Positions 45,281 to 56,180 of a stretch of 64,000 bases of DNA are shown piece after piece. Source of the stretch: Sympetrum striolatum (taxonomy: Eukaryota; Arthropoda; Insecta; Odonata; Libellulidae). The DNA lies in the NCBI GenBank assembly GCA_947579665.1, contig OX388349.1:22538459-22602458 (forward strand), written 5' to 3'. Under the pieces are notes generated by a model. It did no database searches and had not been told where the DNA came from. It was given only the letters and a program-made list of their open reading frames with translations. The position numbers and the translations under genes were made by a program. How positions within the stretch are numbered: the stretch's first letter is position 1; each line of letters opens with the position of its first letter.

Positions 45281-48200
45281 ATGCTCCCTCACAATTCTCA
45301 GAATTCCCTTTGTCATGCTTTGAAATGCTCAAAACAACTCGTTTCACCCCCCATCGCTTCTTACCTGAGTCCTCTTGCCACTCAGTTTTTCCCAGCAAAC
45401 TACAATGACTCATTGAATCCCAATGCATGTGCATTCTTCCCAAACTCTTCTACCCTCACTTTCTCTTCTGAAATACTTCCTTCTTACCGCAACTTCGATC
45501 AGTACTCAGCACCCGAAAGTCTCCACCGTTTAGCTTCTTTCCACAGAAGATCTCTCATGGCAGTGCACATCAACGCGCAAAGCATACCCGCACACTTAGA
45601 TGAAATTAAACTTATAGGCACTGTGGATGGTATCGATTTAATAGGTGTTAGTGAGTCATGGTTAAAACCCAATATTTCCTCTTCAATTGTTAACATTCCT
45701 AACTTCAACCTAATCAGAAACGATAGGATTGGTAAAAGAGGTGGCGGCGTATGTGTATATATAAGAGAGGGCCTTCAATATAAATTAATCTCTCACTCTC
45801 AACCTAACTATTGCGGTCGTCCCGAATATATCATGCTTGAAATTAGATTAAAAAAGAAAAAACTGCTCTACTGCATAATCTATAAGCCTCCAAAAATAGG
45901 ATTTTTATCTGACATAGAAGACGCTTTGTCTGAACTCTTACATCTTTACGATGATGTTATAATTATGGGAGACCTCAACACAAACCTCTGTGTTGATAGT
46001 CCCGAATCGAATCAATTGAGATCTGTATTCAATTCCTTGAACTTTGATATTCTCCCTTTAAATCCAACGTTCTTCACTAACCACTCTGCCACATTATTGG
46101 ATCTGATCCTCGTAAGCAATCGGAGTAAAGTCTTAAATCATGGGCAATTATCAGCACCCGGTATTTCGGCGCACGATCTCTTGTATATCAACTACGCAAT
46201 ACGCTCGAAAAGGACATCGCCAAAACTAATAACTTACCGTAACTTAAATAATATAGACTTAAGAGCTTTATATCATTCGATTTCGCAACTCCCGCTTGAT
46301 AATATTTTCCTTATTAACGATTTAGACGGAAAGGTTGAAATGCTTAATACTTTTTTCAGTGAATTAATTAACGAGCATGCTCCTCTTAAAACCAGACGCG
46401 TAAAAAATCAACCTACTCCGTGGATAAGTGAGTCAATTCTGTCTTTAATGCGACATAGAGACAAACTTCTAAATCAATATAAACGATCCAAACTAATTAC
46501 GGATTATGAGAGATTCAAATATTTTCGAAATAAAGTAAAAAGTTCAATTAAAAAAGCCAAAGCTAAATTTGCAGATGAACTCCTTAAACATTCCTCAGGC
46601 AAGTCCTTATGGAAAGGATTATCGAAGCTAGGTGTTGGTAAATCTAAATACTTGTTCCCGCATAACTTAAGCTCTGATAGTATGAACAAACATTTTGTTG
46701 ACAACTTCACGAAATTAACACCCGATGAATTCCGAGAGTCGCTGTTGTCCATAACTACTCAAACACCTCTGACTAAATCTGAATTCAAATTTAAGCCAGT
46801 GTCCTCCAGTGAAGTTAAAAAATCTCTCTTGGCCATCAAATCCTCAGCTACAGGCATGGATGGTATTCCGATCCAGTTCATCCATAAAATTCTCTATGCC
46901 TTTCTCCCCCACATAACACATATTTTTAATTTCTCCCTTTCTCACGGAATCTTTCCTTCACAATGGAAAACATCTGTCATACATCCTATTCCTAAAAAGA
47001 ATACTCCATCCGATTTGAACGACTTCCGCCCAATAAGTATTCTTCCATCATTATCCAAGAGTCTCGAACGCCTAGTACATATCCAATTTTCAAGGTTTTT
47101 GACCGAGAATAATCTCTTCGATCCTTACCAGTCTGGTTTTAGACGCCACCACAGTACTTCTACGGCACTTACTAAAGTCACTGATGACATAAGGATCGCA
47201 ATGGACAAAAAGAAAATCACTTTTCTTGCCCTAATTGACCTCAGCAAAGCTTTTGACTCAGTACAGATTGATTTACTCCTTGCCAAACTAAGGATATTTA
47301 ACCTCTCTCCCTCCACCTTATCATGGTTTTCTTCATATCTTACAAATAGATCCCAAACGTGCTTCGCTAACAATATATACTCTTCTGTAATAATAAACAA
47401 TCATGGCGTTCCGCAGGGCTCTATTCTCGGGCCTTTGTTATTTTCTCTTTACCTCCAAAATCTATCCTCTTACTTGAAACACGTTTCTTACCACCTATAC
47501 GCCGATGATCTACAAATATATCTATCGTCGGAACCGCAAAACTCTATTGAAGCCATCCACCTAATTAATAATGATATCACCCTCCTACACTCATGGCTTA
47601 ACTCATTGGCGCTTAAAATCAATCCAAGTAAATCTCAGAGTATAATATTTGGCTATCCCAAGATACTGAGAAACATCAACACTCTTACACTACCCAAAGT
47701 AAAAATTGACAACATTGAAATCGATTTCAGCTCATCTGTAAAGAATCTAGGAATACTTTTAGATCAATCCTTTACTTGGGTTCCTCAAGTAGCGGAAGTC
47801 TGCAGGAAATCATATTCAACTCTTCAAAATATGAAAAGATTGCAGTATATTTTACCATTTAAGCTGAAAAAATTACTTGTTCAAGCGTTAATTTTTCCTA
47901 TCTTTGATTATTGTGACACACTAATGAATGAAGCAAACAAAACGGTCACCATTAAATTAGACAGAGCTTTTAATCATGCGGTCAAATTTATCTTCAACGC
48001 CAAAAAATTTGATCATGTTTCCCCACTTTTAAAAGAATTAAAGTGGCTTCGTCCCCAGTCAAGAAGAAAACTTCACACTCTTAATCTCGTGCATAAAGTT
48101 CTCAATGAATGTTGCCCCAGGTACCTCGATAATTACTTTACTATACTGAACAACACGCAAGGACTAGGAACTCGTCCCACTGGTAAACTCATGATACCAA

Positions 48201-48358
48201 TTCATAGAACCGAAATTTGCAGTAAATCTCTGCTTGTCATCGGAGCAAAATACTGGAATGAAGTTGCTCAACCAAAATTAATACAATCATCTTTCTTTTC
48301 ATTTAAACGTGAGATCTTTGAAAAACTCTATCGGTCAGAACAAAAAATACCTACTTAG
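45281..48358 (+). CDS. LINE ORF2: endonuclease-reverse transcriptase, intact
   Basis: A 1025-residue uninterrupted frame ending in TAG. It would nick target DNA and prime reverse transcription of element RNA there (target-primed reverse transcription). Residues about 90-305 are an APE-type endonuclease: NAQS (98-101), catalytic Glu in VSESW (E125), GGGVCVYI (154-161), GDLN (230-233), LDLI (273-276) and the terminal His in SAHD (H298). Residues about 505-810 are the reverse transcriptase: DFRPISILP (581-589), QSGFRRHHST (617-626), motif A LIDLSKAFDS (D653), VPQGSILGP (710-718) and YADD (740-743, both Asp present). A C-terminal region with CCPRYLDNYF follows, a block seen in CR1/L2-like elements. 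No RNase H or CCHC finger was seen. All catalytic residues I can check are present. Confidence 0.93.
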   Translation: MLPHNSQNSLCHALKCSKQLVSPPIASYLSPLATQFFPANYNDSLNPNACAFFPNSSTLTFSSEILPSYRNFDQYSAPESLHRLASFHRRSLMAVHINAQSIPAHLDEIKLIGTVDGIDLIGVSESWLKPNISSSIVNIPNFNLIRNDRIGKRGGGVCVYIREGLQYKLISHSQPNYCGRPEYIMLEIRLKKKKLLYCIIYKPPKIGFLSDIEDALSELLHLYDDVIIMGDLNTNLCVDSPESNQLRSVFNSLNFDILPLNPTFFTNHSATLLDLILVSNRSKVLNHGQLSAPGISAHDLLYINYAIRSKRTSPKLITYRNLNNIDLRALYHSISQLPLDNIFLINDLDGKVEMLNTFFSELINEHAPLKTRRVKNQPTPWISESILSLMRHRDKLLNQYKRSKLITDYERFKYFRNKVKSSIKKAKAKFADELLKHSSGKSLWKGLSKLGVGKSKYLFPHNLSSDSMNKHFVDNFTKLTPDEFRESLLSITTQTPLTKSEFKFKPVSSSEVKKSLLAIKSSATGMDGIPIQFIHKILYAFLPHITHIFNFSLSHGIFPSQWKTSVIHPIPKKNTPSDLNDFRPISILPSLSKSLERLVHIQFSRFLTENNLFDPYQSGFRRHHSTSTALTKVTDDIRIAMDKKKITFLALIDLSKAFDSVQIDLLLAKLRIFNLSPSTLSWFSSYLTNRSQTCFANNIYSSVIINNHGVPQGSILGPLLFSLYLQNLSSYLKHVSYHLYADDLQIYLSSEPQNSIEAIHLINNDITLLHSWLNSLALKINPSKSQSIIFGYPKILRNINTLTLPKVKIDNIEIDFSSSVKNLGILLDQSFTWVPQVAEVCRKSYSTLQNMKRLQYILPFKLKKLLVQALIFPIFDYCDTLMNEANKTVTIKLDRAFNHAVKFIFNAKKFDHVSPLLKELKWLRPQSRRKLHTLNLVHKVLNECCPRYLDNYFTILNNTQGLGTRPTGKLMIPIHRTEICSKSLLVIGAKYWNEVAQPKLIQSSFFSFKREIFEKLYRSEQKIPT

Positions 48359-48703
48359 CTCTTTCCATCATTCCTTCAAATCGTCGTTACACCCAATCAA
48401 TACTGTTCCTTAGTGTTTTTTTCAAATCTGAATAGCTATGTATACATCTCATCTACCCTTTATTTCTCTCTTCATTTTCAGGTTCATCTCACCCTCTTTC
48501 TGCTGAGATAAATTTGAAAAAGTGGACGGACGCCGCTGGCTGACCTTTATTTATTTATTATTTTTTCTCTGACAAATACTATTTAGTAGGAAATGAATGA
48601 TATTTTTATTTTTTTCTTTCTTCTGTACATTCATTGATTTATGTATATTCTGTATGTAATTTTATTATTGTCTGTATTTAATTGTCATTTTTACTGTGTT
48701 TTC
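48359..48703 (+). other. LINE 3' UTR, proximal part
   Basis: T-rich non-coding part of the element 3' UTR after the ORF2 stop. A short 73-aa ORF starting at 48641 is incidental. Confidence 0.6.
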
Positions 48704-48745
48704 GCGGGTTTTTTTCACCCCCCTTCTCTGTGGGTGTTTTCCCGC
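48704..48745 (+). other. LINE 3' UTR hairpin 1
   Basis: GCGGG (48704-48708) pairs with CCCGC (48741-48745), and CACCC (48716-48720) with GGGTG (48732-48736), giving a two-part stem. The relics at 35432-35474 (+) and 33869-33910 (-) have GCAGG with CCTGC at the same place, a compensatory change of one pair. This supports selection on RNA pairing. Its role is unknown; RT or ORF1p recognition is an inference. Confidence 0.65.
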
Positions 48746-48853
48746 AACGTGGGTTTTTCTTTAGCAACCTTCAGTTGCAAAGATTTTTCCCCACAATCTA
48801 CTCTGTCTTTTTGTTTTAATTTAATATATAATTATACATATTATGACGACATA

Positions 48854-48894
48854 CGAGGTTAGGTGGAAGAGAGGCCCACTTGGGCCTAACCTCG
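48854..48894 (+). other. LINE 3'-terminal nested hairpin
   Basis: CGAGGTTAGG (48854-48863) is an exact reverse complement of CCTAACCTCG (48885-48894). Inside lies AGGCCCA-CT-TGGGCCT (48872-48887), which overlaps the outer arm so the two stems compete for CCT. AATAAAGGGTC and (AAAT)n follow. In several LINE groups the RT recognises a 3' stem-loop in its own RNA, and this is a strong candidate. The same sequence is kept unchanged in the 88-bp stub at 36521-36608. Confidence 0.75.
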
Positions 48895-48931
48895 CCAATA
48901 AAGGGTCAAATAAATAAATAAATAAAGTTTG

Positions 48932-50460
48932 ATTTATGAATTTTATTTTAAAAAATTAATTCAAATTTAATTTATTGAAAAAAAAACTCCAAAATATTCG
49001 TAATTTTGTCCCTGAATTTTGTGTCTGCTTTTTATACACCTTTCTTTGTTCTAAGTGATGAATTTATACAATGCCTCGCTTCTTATCGTGATTTTTTTAT
49101 TCTACTAATTCTTATTATAGTTCCAATTATTGGTTATTATGAAATTTATTTTATTTTGCTCATTTCGTCAACTATGCACACCTTAGATCAAACTACTTTC
49201 ATAATCCAAATTAAAGAAGAACTCATGTATTTGCCTTAATTAGGGTCCACAATTCTCTCGTACTTGAGATAACGAAGTTTTCAAATAGAGAAACGAACCT
49301 GATGACATTCCTCGTTCATTAAAGTAAGCTTCTTTAGCTACGTATCCGTTTTAATGACTGCGAATTTGAGTTATTTTAATTATCTCTTAAAGGCATCTTA
49401 TGTTAGTTACATCATTGCTCTTGAAAGGTACAGTGGGAAACTTTCATTTGTACTTTATAAATTCAAGCCTTTCGTCATTTTCACGAAGGATGGAAACGCG
49501 TAAAGGATGTGGATCTCGGCGTCTGCTTGAAGTTGACGCATGGACATAAAGTTCACCGTACCAGTCTTTTTATGTGCACATCACCTCGTTCATTTAGCAG
49601 TTTTAAGAGGATTTATAGTAAGGCACAGGGCCGTAATTTGATTGCGGATTTCATTGATCTTTGTTTCGGGGTTAACTATCTCACATGTACTCCATTCCAC
49701 TCACGTGTGTGAGAATCACTTTTAGGCACCCTTGTAGTTCTCCGTATCCTCTACGAGCTTTAAAGCGCCCGTACTTTATTATTCATTACTGCAACAGAGA
49801 CATCTATTGTAACGTTAATTGCTATGATTATTCGCATGAAATAGGAAGTATCCATCAATGTACTATTATCTCCGATCTGTTTGTTGAGATTTTGTTTGAG
49901 ATGGATTGCAGATATATTAATTAATTACGTGGTTGAAAAAATCCCAGTGTTACTGATTACTGGATTTCTTTCAGGGAATATTTATCAGAAAAAATTCTGA
50001 TAGTATAGGGTTTGGATACTTAAATTAAGAAGTGAATATGCGACTTTTGTTTCCATTGTTTGAAATATTGCTTTTACGTTCTTGCATTTTCCATATTTCG
50101 CTTTTTACTATGATTAGAAACGAAAACATATGCCTTCAAACAATGCAAAAGAAGTGGATTGTTACTCTTGATGACTATTATACTGTAAAATTCGACTCAA
50201 AGCGATATCTCTGTTTCAAAATTTATGATAAAGAACTGTTTTTATGCATTCGTCCATATGCGATCAGTCTGAAATAGTAAATCGAAAATTATAACAAACA
50301 TAGTGATGAAATGAAATATATGAAATCATATTGAATACCAATATTTATTATTTGATAGCGAAATAATAGTTTTTTGATTGAAATTTTCTTTTTGTAAGAT
50401 TAATATATCTTGTGAGAAGATCAAATTTGTAAGTTCCACAATTGTAAACACATTATTACA
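48932..50460. other. AT-rich gene-free DNA downstream of the LINE
   Basis: Short ORFs (67-81 aa) have no motifs. Nothing else recognised. Confidence 0.5.
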
Positions 50461-50545
50461 AAGTCGTTCTTCTTCCAAGATGTCTGTTTTCCACGAAGTA
50501 ATACTTAAGCATGTTTATTTTATTTGTATCTCTCATTACTAATAA
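50461..50545 (+). repeat. TTCCACGAAGTA dispersed repeat copy
   Basis: TTCTTCTTCCAAGATGTCTG precedes TTTTCCACGAAGTAATACTT (50487). This matches the copy at 61045-61125 closely (TTCTTCTTCTAAGGTATCCC, TTTTCCACGAAGTACAGCTT). Confidence 0.6.
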
Positions 50546-52344
50546 TGTTCAATTTTATAATAATTTAATTTTTCCTATGCTTCTTTAGTTGTCGTTCATG
50601 AGGGAAGGTAGTCGTTGACTATTTGTATAGCTTAAGAATTTATTTTCCTTGTCGGCATCTAAGTTATTGATAGTCTCTCTTTGAAAGACATTTTTCTTTC
50701 CAATTGACCTACTTGTACAATGTAGTGTAGTTCCACTCACACCAAGGAATGACTTGAATGCAAAAACATGTATAGACTCGTAGTTCTACTACTACAATTT
50801 CTATCCTTACCTTTGACTGAATCATACAAGTACATCGTTCCCTCTTATTAGAGCGTGTTTGTTCCTAATTATTTGCAGTGATATGCAGTTTAGCAAGTTG
50901 ACGATGCACTTAAGAAATACGGCCCTGGTACTTATCGACTTCTCGTTCGTTAAACGAACGTCTTCTTTTTTCCGCAGTATTTCGAGACGTCCTCGGCGTC
51001 ATGGGACGAACCGCAGCCGAGGATTGTTTTGACGTGGCGTCGAAGGAACTTTTGGAGGATCCGTGAAGAGGTACCTCCGAAACGGAGCGGTAATCGTAGC
51101 AAAAGTTTCAATTGGAGTGTCAGCTTCGCTGGATACAAGTGGAATCCAGGATAAAGGCTGTAATCATGAAGGTCAGCGGTAGCTTTTAAGCTAATTTGAA
51201 GGAGATTGATGCTAACGTATGCGAATTTTTGATTTGTACCGGTTAAATACTGGTTGAGATCAAGGGAACGCATTCGCGAGAAAAATGAGAAATGTGCGCT
51301 ATTGTTATTAAATTGTTATGTGTGTACGACAGTGACTCTTTTTGCTCTATCCTTCTTGGAGAAGAACTACTTTCAGGTTGAAACTTAAGGGAAAGGTTTA
51401 GAAATATTTATTATTTCTATGGTAATTACACTTTAGGTACAAGTGCTATAGTCCAAGAATACTATGTAGGGTGAGGTTGGGCATCGTAATAAATAAAAGT
51501 TAATCATAAAATATTATTAATTTTAGTATGAAATGCTAGGTTTGTTACTATCAATTACTCACATGCTGTAAATACTGAACTATGACAAATAAGCAAATAT
51601 TCTCTCTTTATAACCATACTGTAGAATATAATACAGCCAGGAGCGATTATAGAAATCTATGATCATATCAGCAGGCAGTTTATAGTAATATTTTATCAAT
51701 ATATTTTAAAATTACATCAAAATTAGTTACCTACCTATTTATCTCCAATTGGCTTTTAAAATGTCGAATTGTCGCGTGTAAAATCCGTTTGATATGAGGT
51801 TTTAACAGTAACACTTTTTGCATTAGTTTTTAGCTGGAATTCTCTATCATTTCCTATGCAATTTGCTTGTCTTGCAAATTATTAAGTGATAATAATACTC
51901 AGCGATCCCATATGTGTCAAACAAGTTGAAATCAACTATATGTCACAAAACAATGCATTCGATCACAAACACACAAATATTCATCTTTACAATATAGTTA
52001 TCGAAGGAAATTTCCCTTACATTGGTTATTGAAAATTATCGAAACTTCTGAAAAAATATTTATTACTCAATGATACCAGATTTTATGTAAATCAAAGTAC
52101 CTGGAAACATTAAACTACTTAGCAAAGATCTGGTACCGCAATACTCTCAACAGTTTTAATTATGTGAAAATATATAGGAGGAATTGTATTTAAATCAGGG
52201 CTTTAAATACGTTACATTTCTCTTCAGGGTATTCTAAGAGAGATAGTAGTTAAGACTAAATCCTGGTGTATTTCAATGCGTCATTTACATAGTTGAGAAC
52301 CTCTCCTGGAGGGGTTAGATTGCCATTGATTCCGCCTCACCATT
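50546..52344. other. Gene-free DNA
   Basis: A small GC-richer stretch at 50930-51280 contains a 107-aa minus-strand ORF without motifs. The rest is AT-rich. Confidence 0.45.
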
Positions 52345-52430
52345 GGTTGAATTCAGAAGCTAATGGTGTGAGACAGTGGGTTGGTAACAGCCCTCTAACC
52401 ACTGAACCGTCGTATCAGTCTCGATCCGTC
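52345..52430 (-). mobile_element. Possible tRNA-like SINE, minus strand
   Basis: On minus, CGGTTCAGTGGTTAGAGGG (52391-52409) is a good A-box match to the SINE head at 59732. About 40 bases further, GCTTCTGAATTCAACC (52345-52360) is a weak B box. The separation fits a tRNA-derived promoter. No tail or duplication was defined. Confidence 0.4.
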
Positions 52431-55089
52431 GTAAATTTTCCTGTCCTCTCATTTTTATGGGTTTGCCCCCTTTGACAGATCGGACAGCTTACCCTTCCAA
52501 AAAACTTGTTCCAACTTTGTTCCTATTTATTTCCACAATTTCCTCTGAGTAGATCATCGGTACCTTTTAGCCGATACGGCTCGATCCTCGCAACCAAATT
52601 ACGATTTACGGATGCGCGTTTTTTAGATTCCAATCAATGAAGGAAATTTTTGTTTATTTGAAGGTCATTTTTGATAACATAGGCTATAAGTTTCTTTAAC
52701 TGATTGTCTGTTAATATTACTCAGGTTTTCGAGTGTATAAATATATCATGTAAATATTATTCCACATCATATAGCTATTTATGGTAATTTCGATCATAAG
52801 TATATGCTCATTTTTGTTAGATTTGAGGTATATACAGGTACCTGTAGTAATAGATCTCTTACAGAATACATGTTTTATTTTTACAGAAGAAGTCCACAAT
52901 CTTTCGGCATTTTTCGAATTATTTGCTTAAGTATTAAAAATCATGATATTGGCCTATAACGTTGCATATAATTCTAACTTAAATTAACTCTGTTCAAGTA
53001 CAGTAATAGAAGATTATTCATTATGAAGGTCGAGGTTACTCATTAGCTATTCATTGCCGGTTTTCATAATTAAGAAATGACTCAGTTTTGAAACGTACTA
53101 AATACATCTCGACATTATAAACTTACAGAATACTTACTTAAATTATCTAAGGCTTAGGTGTCACTTTACTAATGGCGTCAGGGAAAAAGTCACATTTAAC
53201 TCGATATTTGATAAAATTTCGATAATGAATCAAAATCGTGTCTATATTTTTGGGAAAAGTTTTTCCACTGATACCTCGCGAGAACAAACAACTGATTTCG
53301 ATACGGTTGATTTATATACAAAAAACCCATTATCCATAGATCATATCGTTACAATGATATCCTCTCAATTTGACTGCGATAACGCTTTAAATGGAGCAGT
53401 GATAATGCGCCTAATGGTCAATAATCGTTCTGGTAAACTTTGGAAAGTGTTTACGCGGAATATTACGAAATCTTTTATGCCAATAAAATTTTTAAATTCC
53501 TTTCTTCATAAGGAATAAAAATGGTTTAATGGCCATTCTCATGAATATGCTTTCAGGTTAAGGTCGAATGAATTAATTGATTCAATTTGGAATTATTAAT
53601 AATGTAAAAGATGCGTTTTATCACATTGACTATAGCCGCGCTTTTTGATTGGCAAATTTAAAAATTCAACGGCCAATCTTTAGTGCATAATTTCATTTAG
53701 GCTAAGAATTATTAATAAGAAGAAAATTATTTGATCTTTTGTGAAAACATTTAATGGATGCTATAGTCTGATTTTTAATGCACGAGAAGTTAATTCAGAG
53801 GATATTAAATTAATAATGACAATTAAATAAGAGAGTATTAAATACATAGGAATCACATAAAAAATGTTACGGAAGTCAATAGTTTAGAATGTCATTAAAC
53901 TATATTAGCAAAATTATTTCTTAGATGGTGTAAAATGGGCGAAATTGATTTACCATCTCTCTTGAAAAAGGCGTTTATTTCATACCATCAGCAAACCAAA
54001 ATATTTTCAACAATTAAGTCATTGTAAAATAAAATTAACGAACATAATATATTCATATACGAGTATCTAAAACACGTTCAGCAAATAAAAATGTAAATTA
54101 TAGTTCGACCGTGGTTCTGTGAGAAGGAATGTCAAGATTTATTGAATGTATTACCAGTTTGATTACTAAAAATTTTACTGTGCAAGCCCTCACAGGTTCA
54201 GATAAGTAGTATTTTTTAAACTTGTTTTTTCGAATTTTCCTATCGATATAGAGACAGAATCGAGAGCCATATTCGGATGTAAGATCACGGCAAATCAAAC
54301 TATTTGAAATGAATCATTAATCGAGGAAAAGAATTTCCTGCATTACTCGTTTCTAATTGTTGTTTTCCCCTATTTATAACGTATAATTCATAGAAAGCTT
54401 GTTCTTGGTCGTTAAAAAATCTTGATTGACCACGAAGAATTTTCTATAGTTATAATTCACAACTCAGAATCAACTAATGTCTATTAATGAATTTAATCAA
54501 TTTTATATTGGCAACGTATTTATTTCCTAAGCAATAAAGGGAACTACATTTTAGGCTATTATGGAAATTTCAACAATCGCCGTATTAAAATAGAATAATT
54601 CGTCTGCCTTATCTGACGAAGTAGATAAAGGCAAACATTTTAAACCGTCCTCTTGTTATAACAATCCGAAATTAAAGTATACATTAAATTATTTAATCAT
54701 CCCGTAATACAGGCAAAATTTTCTTTTTGTTGAATTACTAGCTGAATTGCCCATTGAACCTCAACGTGTGTTAGATGTAAAATTAAATAAATTATTCCTT
54801 TTTTTACAGAGGAGAATCTAACACCTTTCATGTTAGCGTTGTCTAAATAGATAAGCTTTCAGGAAAAACTCATTGAATATTTCAAAATCGTATCAGAGCT
54901 CTCACAATTCTAAGCCGAAATCAATAATCAGAATATGCATAAATAGAGAATTTATTTCTAGTAAATATCGGCTCATGTTTGAACGTTGGTTCTTAATAAG
55001 AGAAACTACGAACGATTAAAATGAAATTTGCTGGAATTTTGTATGTTAACTAGCCAAATATCTACGATAAAGGTACTATACATCCATGT
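52431..55089. other. AT-rich gene-free DNA
   Basis: A 97-aa ORF (+, 53225-53518) has no known domain. A small stem, GCCTTATCT/AGATAAAGGC, lies near 54606-54633. Nothing further. Confidence 0.45.
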
Positions 55090-55165
55090 CTTAACCTGGA
55101 TTCGAAGCTGGTCGTATAGCGATTCTAGGCCATTACTCCACTGATATACCCCACCCCTCCGTATT
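55090..55165 (-). mobile_element. tRNA-like SINE head, minus strand
   Basis: On minus, TATATCAGTGGAGTAATGGCC (A box, about 55129-55149) is followed about 30 bases later by CCAGCTTCGAATCCAG (B box, 55096-55111). Spacing and both boxes fit a tRNA-derived pol III promoter. The cloverleaf is not intact, so this is a SINE or tRNA pseudogene. It differs in sequence from the 59732 family. Confidence 0.5.
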
Positions 55166-55720
55166 CAACAGTTCCGAACACCCTTAGTACGCTTGTTTCA
55201 TTATATCCTTTCAATGTCCTGCCATCAGAGACTTTCAGTAGGGGGAAATAAAATTCTTAAGCCGCCTATTCATCGCCTCAATTTCAATGCAGCTAATTGA
55301 GCATCGCCTGGATTGCTGCAACCCTCGCTACGCAGCTGCATTGTTGTGTTCTATACACCAGGCACAAGTTTATTTTCCTGAAGCTTGTTTGCCGATGCCA
55401 TGGGCTTTCCCCACAGAATGCACTGTTATGTAGTCTTTTGCTTAAAAATCTCAAATTACCATGCTCATATGAATTATTAATAATTCTCTATGAACTTGAG
55501 ATTACGTTATTTTCGGTTTGTGAACATATTGAAGATTATTAATGTAAAAAATATTTGAAGGCTTTCTTGGATTCGAAATTTATATCTCTGCCTTTTTATA
55601 TGCATACACTAATTCCTAATGGAATCACATCTAGATAAAAATTACGATACCCAGTGTATTTTATGATTATGATTCCATGAGTAACACCTTACAAATTTTT
55701 AGGGAAAATTATTACTTATT
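55166..55720. other. Gene-free DNA
   Basis: An 81-aa ORF (+, 55297-55542) without motifs. Nothing else. Confidence 0.45.
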
Positions 55721-56180
55721 TTCGAGAGTAGGGTTCCCAACCTTTTAGCAACTTGGAATTTTTAAAAATTTTGACATACCAAAAGTCTTAAATTTTTTTA
55801 GAGACATATATTTACGGTCGGAAAAGTGCCCAATGGCTTGTTTTATTTTAATTGAATTGCTGAGAAAACTTCATATTTAATTATGAATGCACTTCTATTT
55901 CGCTTTTTTCAACCCTTTACCAAGACAACAATAAATATATATAGATTTTTCAATTTTTTCTCGCTAATTTTGATTTAAAAATCTACGGAGATATATATGT
56001 ACATAAATATTATTTTTATAATAAAGGAAAACATAAAACGATTATTGAAAATCACAGTTTTATGCAATAGGCCTAAAACATACAATTTTATATAATAGTA
56101 TCACCCACGCATACCACCTGAAACGTTCCCGCGTACTACTGTGGTACGAGTTCCACTGGTTGGTAACCCCTGTTATAGAG
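55721..56180. mobile_element. hAT-like non-autonomous element, ~444 bp
   Basis: The left end at 55729 reads TAGGGTTCCCAACC. The right end (56158-56172) reads in reverse complement CAGGGGTTACCAACC. These are typical hAT termini and agree at most positions. Flanking 8-mers are TTCGAGAG (55721-55728) and TTATAGAG (56173-56180), 6 of 8 identical, as expected for a decayed 8-bp target duplication. The AT-rich interior has no transposase ORF. It has different ends from the hAT-like MITE at 3722-4051. Confidence 0.62.

Larger units (their letters stand above)
44021..48931 (+). mobile_element. Nearly full-length two-ORF LINE (CR1/L2/Jockey-like)
   Basis: The element spans about 44030-48922 and carries ORF1 (frameshifted), a roughly 400-bp spacer, an intact ORF2 with endonuclease and reverse transcriptase, a 564-bp structured 3' UTR and an (AAAT)n tail. 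TAAAGTTTG flanks both ends (44021-44029 and 48923-48931), a plausible 9-bp target duplication, although its first bases resemble the tail. The 5' end starts TCTCTCAGTCTCTCTCCGAC. No LTRs are present. Order, APE-type endonuclease, YADD motif and tail place it among non-LTR retrotransposons of the CR1/L2/Jockey groups. I cannot fix the clade by eye. One ORF1 frameshift is the only clear defect, so the insertion is recent on an evolutionary scale. Confidence 0.85.

Noticed and set aside
45499..47400. Minus-strand ORFs inside the LINE ORF2
   Set aside because: Shadows of the plus-strand endonuclease/RT gene, without independent motifs.
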